A stretch of DNA of 64,000 bases from Flavisphingopyxis soli (GTDB lineage Bacteria; Pseudomonadota; Alphaproteobacteria; Sphingomonadales; Sphingomonadaceae). Positions 8,767 through 17,186 of the stretch are shown here, piece by piece; the stretch's first letter is position 1, and each line of letters starts with the position of its first letter. A model generated the notes under the pieces. That model saw only the letters and a list, made by a program, of their open reading frames with translations, was not told where the DNA came from and did not search any database. A program made the translations under genes and the position numbers. Location: the NCBI RefSeq assembly GCF_007995095.1, contig NZ_VOPY01000003.1, positions 275,567-339,566 on the forward strand, in the 5' to 3' direction.

Positions 8767-8803
8767 ATTATAAGTCTAGAGCAACAATCTAGAGGGTTGT
8801 TCT
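8767..8803 (-). promoter_or_regulatory. Probable promoter and TetR operator between divergent genes
   Basis: A perfect TATAAT (-10) reads on the minus strand at 8772-8767, toward the secreted-protein gene. Directly upstream, AGAGCAAC (8778-8785) and GTTGTTCT (8796-8803) form an imperfect dyad with a 10-bp spacer, placed where the -35 region would be. The position fits an operator of the adjacent TetR regulator. This is inferred; no binding motif is known to me. Confidence 0.5.
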
Positions 8804-8857
8804 ATGCGGATTTTATGCTAACGCGCCGGTCGGACCACCCCCTGGAATGGAGCTCTC

Positions 8858-9490
8858 ATGCAACCCAAAACCGCCCGTACGACTCGACAAAAGGTGATTG
8901 ATTCGGCGACTGAGCTGACGCTCGAACACGGCTTCACCGCGGTCTCGCTGAAGGACATCGAAAAGCATTCGGGCGTCTCTAACGGCAGTATTTTCCACCA
9001 TTTCGGTTCGAAAGACGGGATCTTGCGTGAGCTGTTCGTCGCCGAAAGACGTGCCTATCTGGGTGCCGTGGGGGAGGCGATCCTCGGCTATGACGGCGAC
9101 CCCGTGAGGGCGTTCGGCGAGGGCGCGCGGGCTGCGCTGCGCTATCACACCGACCACCGGCAGCGGTATCAGCGGCTCATCGTCGAGTTCAATATTTCCG
9201 ACTGGATGCACGATAATGCCGAGCTGTGGATCGAACTTGCCGGCGACCTGCAACAGCCCGTTGTCGATTGGGCGGTGCCGCATTTCGCCGCGGCTAGATT
9301 GCCGCTCCTGGCGCCTTCGCTGTTCCAGGCGCTGACGCTGGGGCCGGCCGAAGCGGTAACGCGGCAATGGCTGGCAGGAAGGCTCGTCGGCAGGCCGGTC
9401 GATTACGGCGACCTCGTCGCGAATTTCGTGGCGGCGGGGTTGCGGGCCCAGCTGGTTCGGACCCCGGACCCGGTCGCGGCCGACCGCTAG
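8858..9490 (+). CDS. TetR/AcrR family transcriptional regulator
   Basis: A 210-aa TetR-type repressor. The N-terminal helix-turn-helix domain is clear: RQKVIDSATELTLEHGFTAV, then SLKDIEKHSGVSNGSIFHHF, followed by GSKDGILREL. The C-terminal ligand and dimer domain (about residues 75-200) is helical and divergent, so no ligand can be guessed. The gene is divergent from the secreted-protein gene, with a dyad between them. Its stop codon overlaps the stop of the convergent nth gene by 3 bp, exactly where the second nth 3'-end copy begins. The regulator-target pair looks like a small transferred unit placed at the end of nth. Confidence 0.93.
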   Translation: MQPKTARTTRQKVIDSATELTLEHGFTAVSLKDIEKHSGVSNGSIFHHFGSKDGILRELFVAERRAYLGAVGEAILGYDGDPVRAFGEGARAALRYHTDHRQRYQRLIVEFNISDWMHDNAELWIELAGDLQQPVVDWAVPHFAAARLPLLAPSLFQALTLGPAEAVTRQWLAGRLVGRPVDYGDLVANFVAAGLRAQLVRTPDPVAADR

Positions 9491-10152
9491 GCGACGGTCT
9501 TGGGCGTCGTGGTCCTTGGCGGCGGCGTCTTGGGTTTATAGGGGCACAGGTCGTCGACCGGGCAGCGCCAGCATTCGGGGGTGCGCGCCTTGCAGGTATA
9601 ACGACCGTGCAGGATCAGCCAGTGGTGCGCGTCGCGGCGAAAGGGGGGCGGGACAAGCTTGTCGAGTTTGGCCTCGACCGCCTCGGGCGTCTTGCCCGGC
9701 GCGAGCTTCGTCCGGTTGGCGACGCGAAAGACGTGCGTATCGACGGCGAAGGTTTCGGCCCCGAAGGCGCAGTTCATCACGACATTGGCGGTCTTTCGCC
9801 CGACCCCGGGCAGCGCGACGAGCGCGCCGCGATCGTGCGGCACTTCGCCGTCATGATGGACGATCAGCGCCTGCGACAGCGCGATGACGTTCTTCGCCTT
9901 GGTGTTGAACAGCCCGATCGTCTTGATGTGCTGTTTGAGGCCAGCCTCGCCGAGCGCGACCATCTCGGCGGGGGTCCTGACCTCGTCGAACAGCGCGCGC
10001 GTCGCCTTGTTGACGCCGACATCGGTCGATTGCGCCGACAGGACGACCGCGACGAGCAACTGGAAATGGTTCGAGAATTCGAGCTCGGTGACCGGGTCGG
10101 GATTCGCCTCGGCCAGCCGCGAGAAGAATTCGAAGATGTCGGCGCGCTTCAT
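9487..10152 (-). CDS. nth: Endonuclease III
   Basis: A 221-aa bifunctional DNA glycosylase/AP lyase for oxidised pyrimidines in base excision repair. The HhH motif LPGVGRKTANVV carries the catalytic Lys, and VDTHVFRV carries the catalytic Asp. The C-terminal iron-sulfur motif CKARTPECWRCPVDDLC has the exact C-x6-C-x2-C-x5-C spacing. It ends in a Pro/Thr-rich tail of about 14 residues. The ATG overlaps the stop of the zincin-motif gene as TGATG, so nth is the last gene of dapB-zincin-nth. A diverged copy of its 3' end lies about 1.95 kb downstream. Confidence 0.97.
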   Translation of the reverse strand: MKRADIFEFFSRLAEANPDPVTELEFSNHFQLLVAVVLSAQSTDVGVNKATRALFDEVRTPAEMVALGEAGLKQHIKTIGLFNTKAKNVIALSQALIVHHDGEVPHDRGALVALPGVGRKTANVVMNCAFGAETFAVDTHVFRVANRTKLAPGKTPEAVEAKLDKLVPPPFRRDAHHWLILHGRYTCKARTPECWRCPVDDLCPYKPKTPPPRTTTPKTVA

Positions 10153-10673
10153 CGGAGCCAGCGGCTAAGGCGGGGATAGGAGGGCAGGCCCTGTTCGAGC
10201 GCGGTGCGCAGGTCGGCGGTCATGCCGTAATAGCCGAGCATCGGCGCGCCGACATAGCGACCGGTCGCGAAGCTCGTGATCAGCGACTTGCTGTCGCCCC
10301 GATAGCCGCCGCCATGGAACAGCTGGGCGGGGGGCAGTCGGCACTCGACCGCCGCGGCATACGACCAGGCGATCGCCATCATCTCGTCGGTCGGATCGGG
10401 TTCGAGCGGGCCGAGCGTCGGGCGGATCGCGGGATCGGCCACGGCGATATGGCCGCCTTCGTGGAGCAGGTCGCCGGGCCAGACGGGCACCTCCGGATCG
10501 ATCAGCAACCGGCCCCCGACGATCGCCAGACCGTCGAGCAGCTGGACCTCGGCATCGCCGATCCAGTCGACGTCGATCCCGACGGTGGCGAGAAAGGCGA
10601 GGCAGCGCTCGGCGGCTGCGGCACCTCCGCCTTCCTCATGCCAGCGGCACGCGTCGGCAGTGACGCTGCTCAC
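10149..10673 (-). CDS. Conserved hypothetical protein with HEGGH zincin-type motif
   Basis: A 174-aa protein, taking the GTG at 10673 that overlaps the dapB stop as GTGA; its stop overlaps the nth start. Residues about 69-75 read LLHEGGH, which fits the HExxH metal-binding motif of zinc peptidases. It lies after a beta-rich segment (GGRLLIDPEVPVWPGD) and before a helical part (DEMMAIAWSYAAAVECRL). A conserved-looking LFHGGGYRGDSKSL segment follows near residue 115. No signal peptide or membrane helix is seen. The motif suggests metal binding, but proteolysis is unproven and I do not recognise the family. The tight coupling between dapB and nth argues that it is a real gene. Confidence 0.82.
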   Translation of the reverse strand: MSSVTADACRWHEEGGGAAAAERCLAFLATVGIDVDWIGDAEVQLLDGLAIVGGRLLIDPEVPVWPGDLLHEGGHIAVADPAIRPTLGPLEPDPTDEMMAIAWSYAAAVECRLPPAQLFHGGGYRGDSKSLITSFATGRYVGAPMLGYYGMTADLRTALEQGLPSYPRLSRWLR

Positions 10674-11398
10674 AGGTCGAGGACGCTTTGCATGTCGTAT
10701 CGAGCCGCCGGACGCCCGACGAGCCACGCCGCCGCGCGCAACGCGCCGCGCGCGAAGATGTCGCGACTTTCGGCGACATGGCTGAGGACAATGCGTTCGC
10801 CATCGCCGAGCAGCGCGACGCTGTGATCGCCCGCGACGGTCCCGCCACGCAGCGATGCGAAGCCGATCGCCCCGCGCGTGCGCGCACCGGTATGGCCGTC
10901 GCGGCCGCGCTCGGAGGCGTCGGCGAGAGCGATGCCGCGACCGGCGGCGGCGGCCTCGCCGAGCAACAGCGCGGTCCCCGAAGGCGCATCGACCTTGTCG
11001 CGATGGTGCGTTTCGACGATCTCGATATCCCAGTCGTTGCCGAGCCGCGCGGCGGCGTCGCGGACAAGATGCGCGAGCATCGTCACGCCGAGCGAGGTGT
11101 TGCCCGTCTGCAGCACCGCGATCTCGCTGGCCGCCTCGTCGATCAGCCAGTGATGGCGCTCCTCGAGTCCGGTGGTGCCGATGACGATCGGCGTGGCGTT
11201 CGCCACCGCGGCGGCAAGATGTGCTTCGAGTGCATCAGGGGTCGAGAAATCGATCAGCACGTCGCTTTTCTCGGCAAGAGCTTCTGCGTCGCCACCGCGA
11301 TCAATCCCACCCGCGAGGCGCAGGCCAGCGTCTTCGATCAGGCTCGCAATCGCGCGGCCCATGCGGCCTTCGCTGCCCAATATGCCGATGCTCGTCAT
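10670..11398 (-). CDS. dapB: 4-hydroxy-tetrahydrodipicolinate reductase
   Basis: A 242-aa DapB, the NAD(P)H-dependent reductase of the diaminopimelate/lysine pathway. The nucleotide-binding N-terminus IGILGSEGRMGRAI has the expected glycine pattern. VLIDFSTPDALEAHL and IVIGTTGLEE follow. The substrate and catalytic segment IEIVETHHRDKVDAPSGTAL contains the conserved His pair and the DAPSGTA loop. The length is normal. It heads the dapB-zincin-nth operon and is divergent from the sirtuin gene only about 50 bp away. dapE of the same pathway lies at 27.8-29.0 kb. Confidence 0.97.
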   Translation of the reverse strand: MTSIGILGSEGRMGRAIASLIEDAGLRLAGGIDRGGDAEALAEKSDVLIDFSTPDALEAHLAAAVANATPIVIGTTGLEERHHWLIDEAASEIAVLQTGNTSLGVTMLAHLVRDAAARLGNDWDIEIVETHHRDKVDAPSGTALLLGEAAAAGRGIALADASERGRDGHTGARTRGAIGFASLRGGTVAGDHSVALLGDGERIVLSHVAESRDIFARGALRAAAWLVGRPAARYDMQSVLDL

Positions 11399-11451
11399 GA
11401 CGCGTGCTTTCCCTGTTGAGCGCGCTGCGCGCTGCGGCCATGTTGGCGTTC

Positions 11452-12195
11452 ATGGCCACGATACGCAACCGCCCAATCCGCAACATCGTCCTGCTGACCG
11501 GCGCGGGGATCAGCGCCGAAAGCGGCATCGGCACGTTCAGGGACAATAATGGGCTGTGGGAGCAGCATCGCGTCGAGGATGTCGCGACGCCCGAGGCCTT
11601 CGCGCGCGATCCCGATCTCGTCCACCGCTTCTATGACATGCGCCGCGCGGCGATCCAGCAGGCGCTGCCCAATGCGGCGCACGATGCGCTCGCGCGGCTC
11701 GAGTGTGAATGGACCAAAAGAGATGGTCACGATCTCCTCATCGTCACGCAGAATGTCGACGATTTGCACGAGCGCGCGGGGGTCCAATTCGGCTTGGAGA
11801 AAACGCGCGTCCTCCACATGCACGGCCAGCACCTGACCGCGTGGTGCACCGCTTGCGACGCGCGGCCCGTATGGCGCGATCCGCTGAGCGACCGGCCGCC
11901 TTGCCCCGAATGCGGCGTGAGCGCGCTGCGACCCGATGTCGTCTGGTTCGGCGAGATGCCATACGAGATGGAGCGAATCTACGACGCGTTGCGCGCCGCC
12001 GACCTGTTCGTGTCGATCGGCACGTCGGGCGCGGTCTATCCCGCCGCCGGCTTCGTCCGCGACGCGCGTGCGCTCGGCGTGGCGACGCTCGAGCTCAACA
12101 TGGAGCCGAGCCAGGGCAGCGACTGGTTCGACGAGGCGCGCCACGGCCCGGCAACGCAGCTGGTCCCCCAATGGGTCGAGGAGGTATTGCGATGA
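11452..12195 (+). CDS. cobB: SIR2-family NAD-dependent protein deacylase
   Basis: A 247-aa sirtuin that removes acyl groups from lysines using NAD. The NAD-binding motif GAGISAESGIGTFRD, the TQNVDDLHERAG motif and the catalytic His in LHMHGQ are present. The zinc site is formed by CTAC and CPEC. FYDMRR matches the Tyr-x-x-Arg pair that lets CobB-type sirtuins take succinyl-lysine, so desuccinylase activity is likely. The start is placed at the ATG before ATIRNRPIRNIVLLTG; a GTG 48 bp upstream would add a poor N-terminus. Its stop overlaps the next gene as ATGA. Confidence 0.94.
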   Translation: MATIRNRPIRNIVLLTGAGISAESGIGTFRDNNGLWEQHRVEDVATPEAFARDPDLVHRFYDMRRAAIQQALPNAAHDALARLECEWTKRDGHDLLIVTQNVDDLHERAGVQFGLEKTRVLHMHGQHLTAWCTACDARPVWRDPLSDRPPCPECGVSALRPDVVWFGEMPYEMERIYDALRAADLFVSIGTSGAVYPAAGFVRDARALGVATLELNMEPSQGSDWFDEARHGPATQLVPQWVEEVLR

Positions 12196-12536
12196 GTGAA
12201 CCGACGATCGAAGGCAGCTGCCATTGCGGCGCGATCACGATCCGTATCGCACGCGCGCCGACATCGGTGTCCGAGTGCAACTGTTCGCTGTGCCGCAGGA
12301 TCGGCGGATTTTGGCATTATCTGACGCCGGCGGAGGTTGCGGTCACGGGCGAGGCGAAAGGCTATGTCCAGGGCGACTGCATGCTGACCAACTGGCATTG
12401 CCCGACCTGCGGCTGCACGACGCACTGGACCGCGATCGATCCCGATTACGACCGGATGGCGGTCAACATGCGCATGTTTGCGCCCGAAATCTGGGAGACC
12501 CTGCCGCGCGAACTGGTCGATGGGGCGAGCTTCTAG
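12192..12536 (+). CDS. GFA-family (CENP-V/GFA domain) zinc protein
   Basis: A 114-aa protein of the glutathione-dependent formaldehyde-activating (GFA) fold. The zinc ligands lie in GSCHCGAI near the start, ECNCSLCRRIG at about 32-42 and WHCPTCGCTTHW at about 68-79. These are the usual beta-tent metal-binding cysteines. Members bind zinc, and some glutathione adducts; most have no proven activity. Its ATG overlaps the sirtuin stop (ATGA), so the two are co-translated. The real substrate is unknown. Confidence 0.93.
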   Translation: MSEPTIEGSCHCGAITIRIARAPTSVSECNCSLCRRIGGFWHYLTPAEVAVTGEAKGYVQGDCMLTNWHCPTCGCTTHWTAIDPDYDRMAVNMRMFAPEIWETLPRELVDGASF

Positions 12537-12546
12537 GCGCGGCTTA

Positions 12547-13308
12547 TTATTTCGGCGTTCCGCATGCTCTGCAATCGGCGTCCTTGGGGATGCGCATCGT
12601 GCGCATCATGGGGGTGAGGCCGTCGAAAATGTGGAGCTTGCCCGTCTGGTCCTCGCCGAAGGGGACGATGACGCGGATCGCTTCCATCGCCGCCCAGCTG
12701 CCCATCATCCCGCACAGCGCGCCGAGCACGCCGACTTCGGAGCAGCTGTCGCAATCGTCGGCGTCGTGCGCATCGCCGACGAAGCAGCGGTAGCAGGGCG
12801 CGCCTTCACGCCAGCCGGAAAAGGTGCCGATCTGGCCCTGGAACTGGCCGATCGCTGCCGAAACGAGCGGGATTTCGAGCCGCACGGTCGCGTCGGACAC
12901 GACCAGCCGCGTGGCGAAATTGTCGCTGCCATCGACGACGACGTCGGCGCCCGCCAGCAATGCATCGACATTGTCGCGCGTCACGCGCGTTTCGACGGGC
13001 ATGAAGGAGACACCGGGATTGATCCGCGCGATCGCCTTGGCCGCGCCGTCGACCTTGGGCGCGCCGACCTCGGCGCTGTCGAACAGGATCTGGCGCTGCA
13101 GGTTGCTCAGCGAAATCGCGTCGTCGTCGATCACCGTCAGCCGGCCGATCCCGGCAGCGGCGAGATAGAGCAGGACCGGGCCGCCGATGCCGCCCGCGCC
13201 GATCACGACGACATGCGCGCTGGTCAGTGCGACCTGGCCCGCGCCGCCGATCTCCTTGAGGACAATCTGGCGCGCATAGCGGTCGAGCTCGTCGTCGCTG
13301 AGCGGCAT
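12547..13308 (-). CDS. ThiF/MoeB-family adenylyltransferase
   Basis: A 253-aa E1-like enzyme that adenylates the C-terminus of a sulfur-carrier protein (MoaD/ThiS type). The N-terminal RYARQIVLKEIGGAGQ contains the conserved arginine. GAGGIGGPVLLYLAAAGIG is the nucleotide loop and VDGSDNF the ATP-binding DxxDN-like motif. Two pairs of zinc cysteines are seen (CYRC and CRAC). The internal CDSCSEVGVLG holds the reactive cysteine. The ATG at 13308 overlaps the dut stop (TGATG); upstream Arg-rich sequence in the same frame is not coding. It could act as MoeB or ThiF. Confidence 0.93.
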   Translation of the reverse strand: MPLSDDELDRYARQIVLKEIGGAGQVALTSAHVVVIGAGGIGGPVLLYLAAAGIGRLTVIDDDAISLSNLQRQILFDSAEVGAPKVDGAAKAIARINPGVSFMPVETRVTRDNVDALLAGADVVVDGSDNFATRLVVSDATVRLEIPLVSAAIGQFQGQIGTFSGWREGAPCYRCFVGDAHDADDCDSCSEVGVLGALCGMMGSWAAMEAIRVIVPFGEDQTGKLHIFDGLTPMMRTMRIPKDADCRACGTPK

Positions 13309-13754
13309 CAGCGCCCCGTCGAGCCGAAGCCGTCGTTGCCGCGCTCGGTATCGGACAGTTCCTCGACGACGTCCCATTGCGCCAGCGTGACCGGGGCCAC
13401 GACCAGCTGCGCGATGCGGTCGCCGCGTTTCACCTCGAAATATTCCTCGCCGAGATTGGCGAGGATGATCTTCACCTCGCCGCGATAGTCGCTGTCGATC
13501 GTGCCGGGCGTGTTGAGGCAGGTGATGCCATGCTCGATCGCGAGGCCCGAGCGCGGGCGGACCTGGATTTCATAGCCTTCGGGGATCGCGACCGCGAAGC
13601 CGGTGCTGACCGCATGGCGGCGGCCGGGCTTCAATGTCAGCGATTCGGCCGCGACGATGTCCATCCCCGCCGCTCCGGGCGTCTTGTACGCCGGCAGCGG
13701 CAGGTTGCCGCCGTTCGACAGGCGCTTGATCCTGACGCTCACGTTATTCGCCAT
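13308..13754 (-). CDS. dut: Deoxyuridine 5'-triphosphate nucleotidohydrolase
   Basis: A 148-aa trimeric dUTPase that cleaves dUTP to dUMP and pyrophosphate. All five family motifs are visible: [16 protein letters not shown] (with the catalytic Ser), [13 protein letters not shown] (with the catalytic Asp), [10 protein letters not shown] and the C-terminal [11 protein letters not shown] that closes over the substrate. The start is the ATG with GGAGA placed 8 nt upstream. That ATG lies 11 bp inside the coaBC end, and the stop overlaps the next gene as TGATG, so it sits mid-operon. Confidence 0.97.
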   Translation of the reverse strand: MANNVSVRIKRLSNGGNLPLPAYKTPGAAGMDIVAAESLTLKPGRRHAVSTGFAVAIPEGYEIQVRPRSGLAIEHGITCLNTPGTIDSDYRGEVKIILANLGEEYFEVKRGDRIAQLVVAPVTLAQWDVVEELSDTERGNDGFGSTGR

Positions 13755-15027
13755 CGCCGCGGTCTCCATGTTTGTCGTCCCATGCCTGCGCGGCGCGCGC
13801 CACCAGTCGCCGTGCGACCTCGATCTTGGGCAGGCTGTCCCAGCTCTCGACGCCGTCGGCGGTGACGAGGTGGACCGCGTTGGTCGCGCCGCCCATGACG
13901 CTCTTGCCCTTGCCGCCCGATACGTCGTTGGCGACGATCCAGTCGGCGCCTTTCTTCGTGCGCTTGGCCTGTGCGTGCTCGACGACCTTCTGCGTTTCGG
14001 CGGCAAAGCCGATCAGCAGCGAAGGGCGCCGATCCGAGGTCGCGAGCCGCGCAAGAATGTCGGTATTTTCGGTGAGCTCGAGCGGGGCAGGCCCCCCATC
14101 TTTCTGTCCCGACTTCTTGATCTTCTGCGCGTCGGTGCTGGCGGCGCGCCAGTCGGCGACCGCGGCGACCATGAAGGCGATGTCGGCGGGCAGCGCGTCC
14201 TCGACCGCTTGCGCCATCTCCTCGGCGGTATCGACGTCGATCCGGGTGACGCCTGCGGGCGTCGTCAGGTGGACCGGACCCGCGATCAGCGTGACGTCGG
14301 CGCCCGCGAGCGCGGCCTCGGCGGCGATCGCAAAGCCCTGCCGCCCCGACGATCGGTTGGCGATATAGCGCACCGGGTCGATCGGTTCGTGCGTCGGCCC
14401 GGCGGTGACGAGGACGCGGGAGCCGTGCAGCGGGCGATGCTCACCGGGCGCGAAATCGGGCTGTCCGGCGAGCACGTCCTTGCCGCGATTGGCGAGCGCG
14501 CTCTCGATCTCGGCAAAGATCGCGGCGGGTTCGGGCAGGCGGCCGGGGCCGTATTCGCCGCACGCCATCTCGCCCTCATCGGGGTTGATGACATCAATGC
14601 CATCGTGGCGCAGCTGCGCGACGTTGCGCTGCGTCGCGGCGTGCTGCCACATGCGCACGTTCATCGCGGGTACGGCGAGCACCGGCGCGTCGGTCGCGAG
14701 CAGCAAGGTGGTGGCAAGGTCGTCGGCGTGCCCCGCCGCCATTTTGGCGATGAGGTCGGCGGTGGCGGGCGCGACGACGATCAGGTCGGCCTCGCGGCTC
14801 AACTGGATATGGCCCATCTCGACCTCGTCCTTGAGGTCCCAGAGCGAGGTGAAGACCTCGTTTTCGGACAGGGCGGCGAGCGTCATCGGCGTGACGAAAT
14901 GCGATCCGCCCTCGGTAAGGACGCAGCGCACGGTCATCCCCGCCTTGCGGATCAGCCGGACGAGCTCGCACGCCTTGTAAGCGGCAATCCCGCCGCCGAC
15001 GATCAGGAGAATGTGTTTATCGGTCAT
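13744..15027 (-). CDS. coaBC: Bifunctional phosphopantothenoylcysteine decarboxylase/phosphopantothenate-cysteine ligase
   Basis: A 427-aa fusion enzyme carrying out two steps of coenzyme A synthesis. The N-terminal CoaC flavoprotein domain (about 1-185) starts [19 protein letters not shown] and has the PAMNVRMW motif and an active-site Cys in MACGEYGPG. The CoaB ligase domain begins near [20 protein letters not shown]. It has the [10 protein letters not shown] nucleotide loop and [10 protein letters not shown] late in the domain. The ATG overlaps the ccdB stop (TGATG), which is unusual: an essential CoA gene is translationally coupled to a toxin gene. The next gene, dut, overlaps its 3' end. 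Confidence 0.97.
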   Translation of the reverse strand: MTDKHILLIVGGGIAAYKACELVRLIRKAGMTVRCVLTEGGSHFVTPMTLAALSENEVFTSLWDLKDEVEMGHIQLSREADLIVVAPATADLIAKMAAGHADDLATTLLLATDAPVLAVPAMNVRMWQHAATQRNVAQLRHDGIDVINPDEGEMACGEYGPGRLPEPAAIFAEIESALANRGKDVLAGQPDFAPGEHRPLHGSRVLVTAGPTHEPIDPVRYIANRSSGRQGFAIAAEAALAGADVTLIAGPVHLTTPAGVTRIDVDTAEEMAQAVEDALPADIAFMVAAVADWRAASTDAQKIKKSGQKDGGPAPLELTENTDILARLATSDRRPSLLIGFAAETQKVVEHAQAKRTKKGADWIVANDVSGGKGKSVMGGATNAVHLVTADGVESWDSLPKIEVARRLVARAAQAWDDKHGDRGDGE

Positions 15028-15326
15028 CAATATCCCGTCAGCAGCATGTCGAGCGCGTTCATGATCGTTATATGCTGATCGTCGAGCGAAGTCGTTACCT
15101 CTCCGATTTCGCGCATCGGCACCGCCGCGGCGAATTGCGTCACCATGACCATCGGCGCACCCGCGACCTCGAAGGTCGGATTGAGACGCTCGGCGGGATG
15201 CGGAGCCCGATCGGGCGGGAGCAGGGGAACGACGAAGCGGGTCGTGAGCTGTGACAGGATATCGGCCTGGCAGTCGAGCAGATAGCCCGGCTCGCCTTGC
15301 CGCTCGAAAACGTCGAATCGCGCCAT
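15027..15326 (-). CDS. ccdB: CcdB-family toxin
   Basis: A 99-aa CcdB-like protein, the DNA-gyrase-poisoning half of a type II toxin-antitoxin pair. MARFDVFERQGEPGYLLDCQ matches the CcdB N-terminus; TTRFVVPLLPPDRAPHPAERL and the ALDMLLTGY end also fit. In F-plasmid CcdB the last three residues Trp-Gly-Ile are needed for killing. Here they are Thr-Gly-Tyr, so gyrase poisoning may be lost or altered. The start overlaps the ccdA stop and the stop overlaps the coaBC start, both as TGATG, locking it into a housekeeping operon. Confidence 0.93.
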   Translation of the reverse strand: MARFDVFERQGEPGYLLDCQADILSQLTTRFVVPLLPPDRAPHPAERLNPTFEVAGAPMVMVTQFAAAVPMREIGEVTTSLDDQHITIMNALDMLLTGY

Positions 15327-15544
15327 CAGAACTGGCGGTGCCGTGCCAGCGGAAGCCCGTTCTGCGCGACAAAATCGTTCGAGGATTCGAGCGCGTCGCG
15401 ATTGGCCGCCAACCAGGCTTCGGCGGTCGTTGCGCGAATGCTTTGCTCGAGCCCGGCTTCGCACGCTTGCGAGATGTTGATGCCCAGCTCCTTGGCCTGG
15501 ACGATCAACTCTGCATTCAGCGAGACGTTGGTGGCGCGCTTCAT
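15326..15544 (-). CDS. ccdA: CcdA-family antitoxin
   Basis: A 72-aa antitoxin, the same length as F-plasmid CcdA when the ATG of MKRATNVSLN is used; a start 15 codons earlier is possible. The N-terminal part is a ribbon-helix-helix DNA-binding domain (TNVSLNAELIVQAKELGINI). The C-terminal tail AAEAW-like segment (TAEAWLAANRDALESSNDFV) should wrap CcdB. It precedes ccdB with a TGATG overlap and is 85 bp after the ubiB stop. By analogy, CcdA with CcdB would repress its own promoter in that gap and so also affect coaBC, dut and the moeB-like gene. Confidence 0.92.
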   Translation of the reverse strand: MKRATNVSLNAELIVQAKELGINISQACEAGLEQSIRATTAEAWLAANRDALESSNDFVAQNGLPLARHRQF

Positions 15545-15629
15545 GGCGCCCGATACGCGCGACATCCTGGGGCTATGGTTCATGCGCATATCATATGCGC
15601 ATTATCGTGACACGTCAAATGCAGCATAG

Positions 15630-17177
15630 CTAATAGATCAGCAGTGCCCACGTGCCCGCTCCTCCTGCCAAGGCAGCGAGGATCGCGACCGCCGCATAAC
15701 CCACCCACGGACGCTTGCGGCGTTCCCAGATGATCGGGATCGTCGGGATCGGCGGCGGGGGCGGGGCGGCGCCCTTGGCGGGGAAGGCGTCCTCGATGCG
15801 GCGGACGAGATCGGGCAGGCGGCGCAACGTGCGCACATTCTCGACGATCTTGTCGGCGAGCTGCGCTTCGGGGCCGAGTTCGGTGCGCATCCATTCCTGG
15901 ATGAAGGGCCCCGACGTGTCCCACATGTTGATATCGGGATCGAGCCCGGTGGCGACGCCTTCGACCATCACCATCGTCTTTTGCAGCAGGAGCAGGTGCG
16001 GCTGCGTCTGCATGTCGAAATCGCGCGTGATCGCGAACAGTCCGTCGAGCATCTGCCCGACGCTGAGCTCGCTGACGGGCTTGCCGCGCATCGGTTCGCC
16101 GACCGCGCGCAACGCGGTCGCGAACTCGGCGACATTGTGGTGCGCGGGGACGTACTGCGCCTCGAAATGGATTTCGGCGACGCGGCGGTAGTTGCCGGTG
16201 ATGAGGCCGTAGAGGATCTCGGCGAGCCAGGTCCGCGCGCGCCGGTCGATCCGCCCCATGATGCCGAAGTCGATCGCCGCGATCTTGCCGTCGGGACAGA
16301 CGAACAGGTTGCCCTGGTGCATGTCGGCGTGGAAGAATCCTTCGGAAATCGCCTGGCGCAGGAAGGCGTTGACCAGCCGTCCGGCGATTCCCTTGACGTC
16401 GTGGCCCGCGGCGATCAGCGCGTCGCGGTCGGAGATCTTGATCCCGTCGATCCACTCCATCGTCATGACCGAACGCGAAGTGCGGTCCCAATCGATCGCC
16501 GGGACGATGTAATCGGGCGTCGCGGCCATCGATTCGGCCAGTTCCGATGCAGACGCTGCCTCGCGCCGCAGGTCGACCTCGCGCATCGTCCAGCGCTTGA
16601 AGTTGGCGATGACGAGCGCAGGGCGCAGGCGCTGGGCTTCGCCGCCCATCGCCTCGACATGCGCTGCGGCCCATTCATAGGTCTCGATATCGGCAGCGAG
16701 CTTGGTCGCGATGCCCGGCCGGACGACCTTGATCGCGACTTCGCGGCCGTCGGTGGTGATGCCGCGATGGACCTGCGCGATCGACGCTGCGGCGACGGGC
16801 ACCGGATCGATCGAGGCGAACAAATTGGCGATCGGCTGGCCGAGGCCGCGCTCGATCTGCGGTTCGATGTCGGAATAGGGCAGCGGCGGCAGGCTGTCCT
16901 GCAGCGTCAGCAGGTTGCGCGCGGCGAGTTCGCCGACAAGGTCGGGGCGCGTCGCGAGCGTCTGGCCGAGCTTGATCGCGGCGGGGCCGATCTCCTGGAA
17001 GGCGGCGGCGTAATCGGGCTCGCGCGGCTGGATCGTACCGAAGCGCGCAATGCGGATCAGCCGCGCGACCGGCGGCGGGGTCAGCGGATCGCGCTCGATC
17101 CCGCGCAACGCGCCGTGACGGGCGAGCGTGCGGCCCCATTTGAGGAGTCGCCAGAGGTGGGTGCGTGGGCGTGCCAT
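15630..17177 (-). CDS. ubiB: UbiB-family ATPase/kinase-like protein of ubiquinone synthesis
   Basis: A 515-aa UbiB/ADCK atypical kinase needed for coenzyme Q synthesis. IGPAAIKLGQTLATRPD holds the KxGQ motif at about residues 67-83. VAAASIAQVHRG is the Ala-rich nucleotide loop and VAIKVVRPG carries the lysine. HADMHQGNLFV and AIDFGIMGR are the catalytic and metal motifs. The C-terminus has a Pro-rich linker and a final membrane helix (about 490-513) that anchors it to the inner membrane. It follows ubiE by 9 bp, so the two quinone genes form one operon. Confidence 0.97.
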   Translation of the reverse strand: MARPRTHLWRLLKWGRTLARHGALRGIERDPLTPPPVARLIRIARFGTIQPREPDYAAAFQEIGPAAIKLGQTLATRPDLVGELAARNLLTLQDSLPPLPYSDIEPQIERGLGQPIANLFASIDPVPVAAASIAQVHRGITTDGREVAIKVVRPGIATKLAADIETYEWAAAHVEAMGGEAQRLRPALVIANFKRWTMREVDLRREAASASELAESMAATPDYIVPAIDWDRTSRSVMTMEWIDGIKISDRDALIAAGHDVKGIAGRLVNAFLRQAISEGFFHADMHQGNLFVCPDGKIAAIDFGIMGRIDRRARTWLAEILYGLITGNYRRVAEIHFEAQYVPAHHNVAEFATALRAVGEPMRGKPVSELSVGQMLDGLFAITRDFDMQTQPHLLLLQKTMVMVEGVATGLDPDINMWDTSGPFIQEWMRTELGPEAQLADKIVENVRTLRRLPDLVRRIEDAFPAKGAAPPPPPIPTIPIIWERRKRPWVGYAAVAILAALAGGAGTWALLIY

Positions 17178-17186
17178 GTGGTCCGC

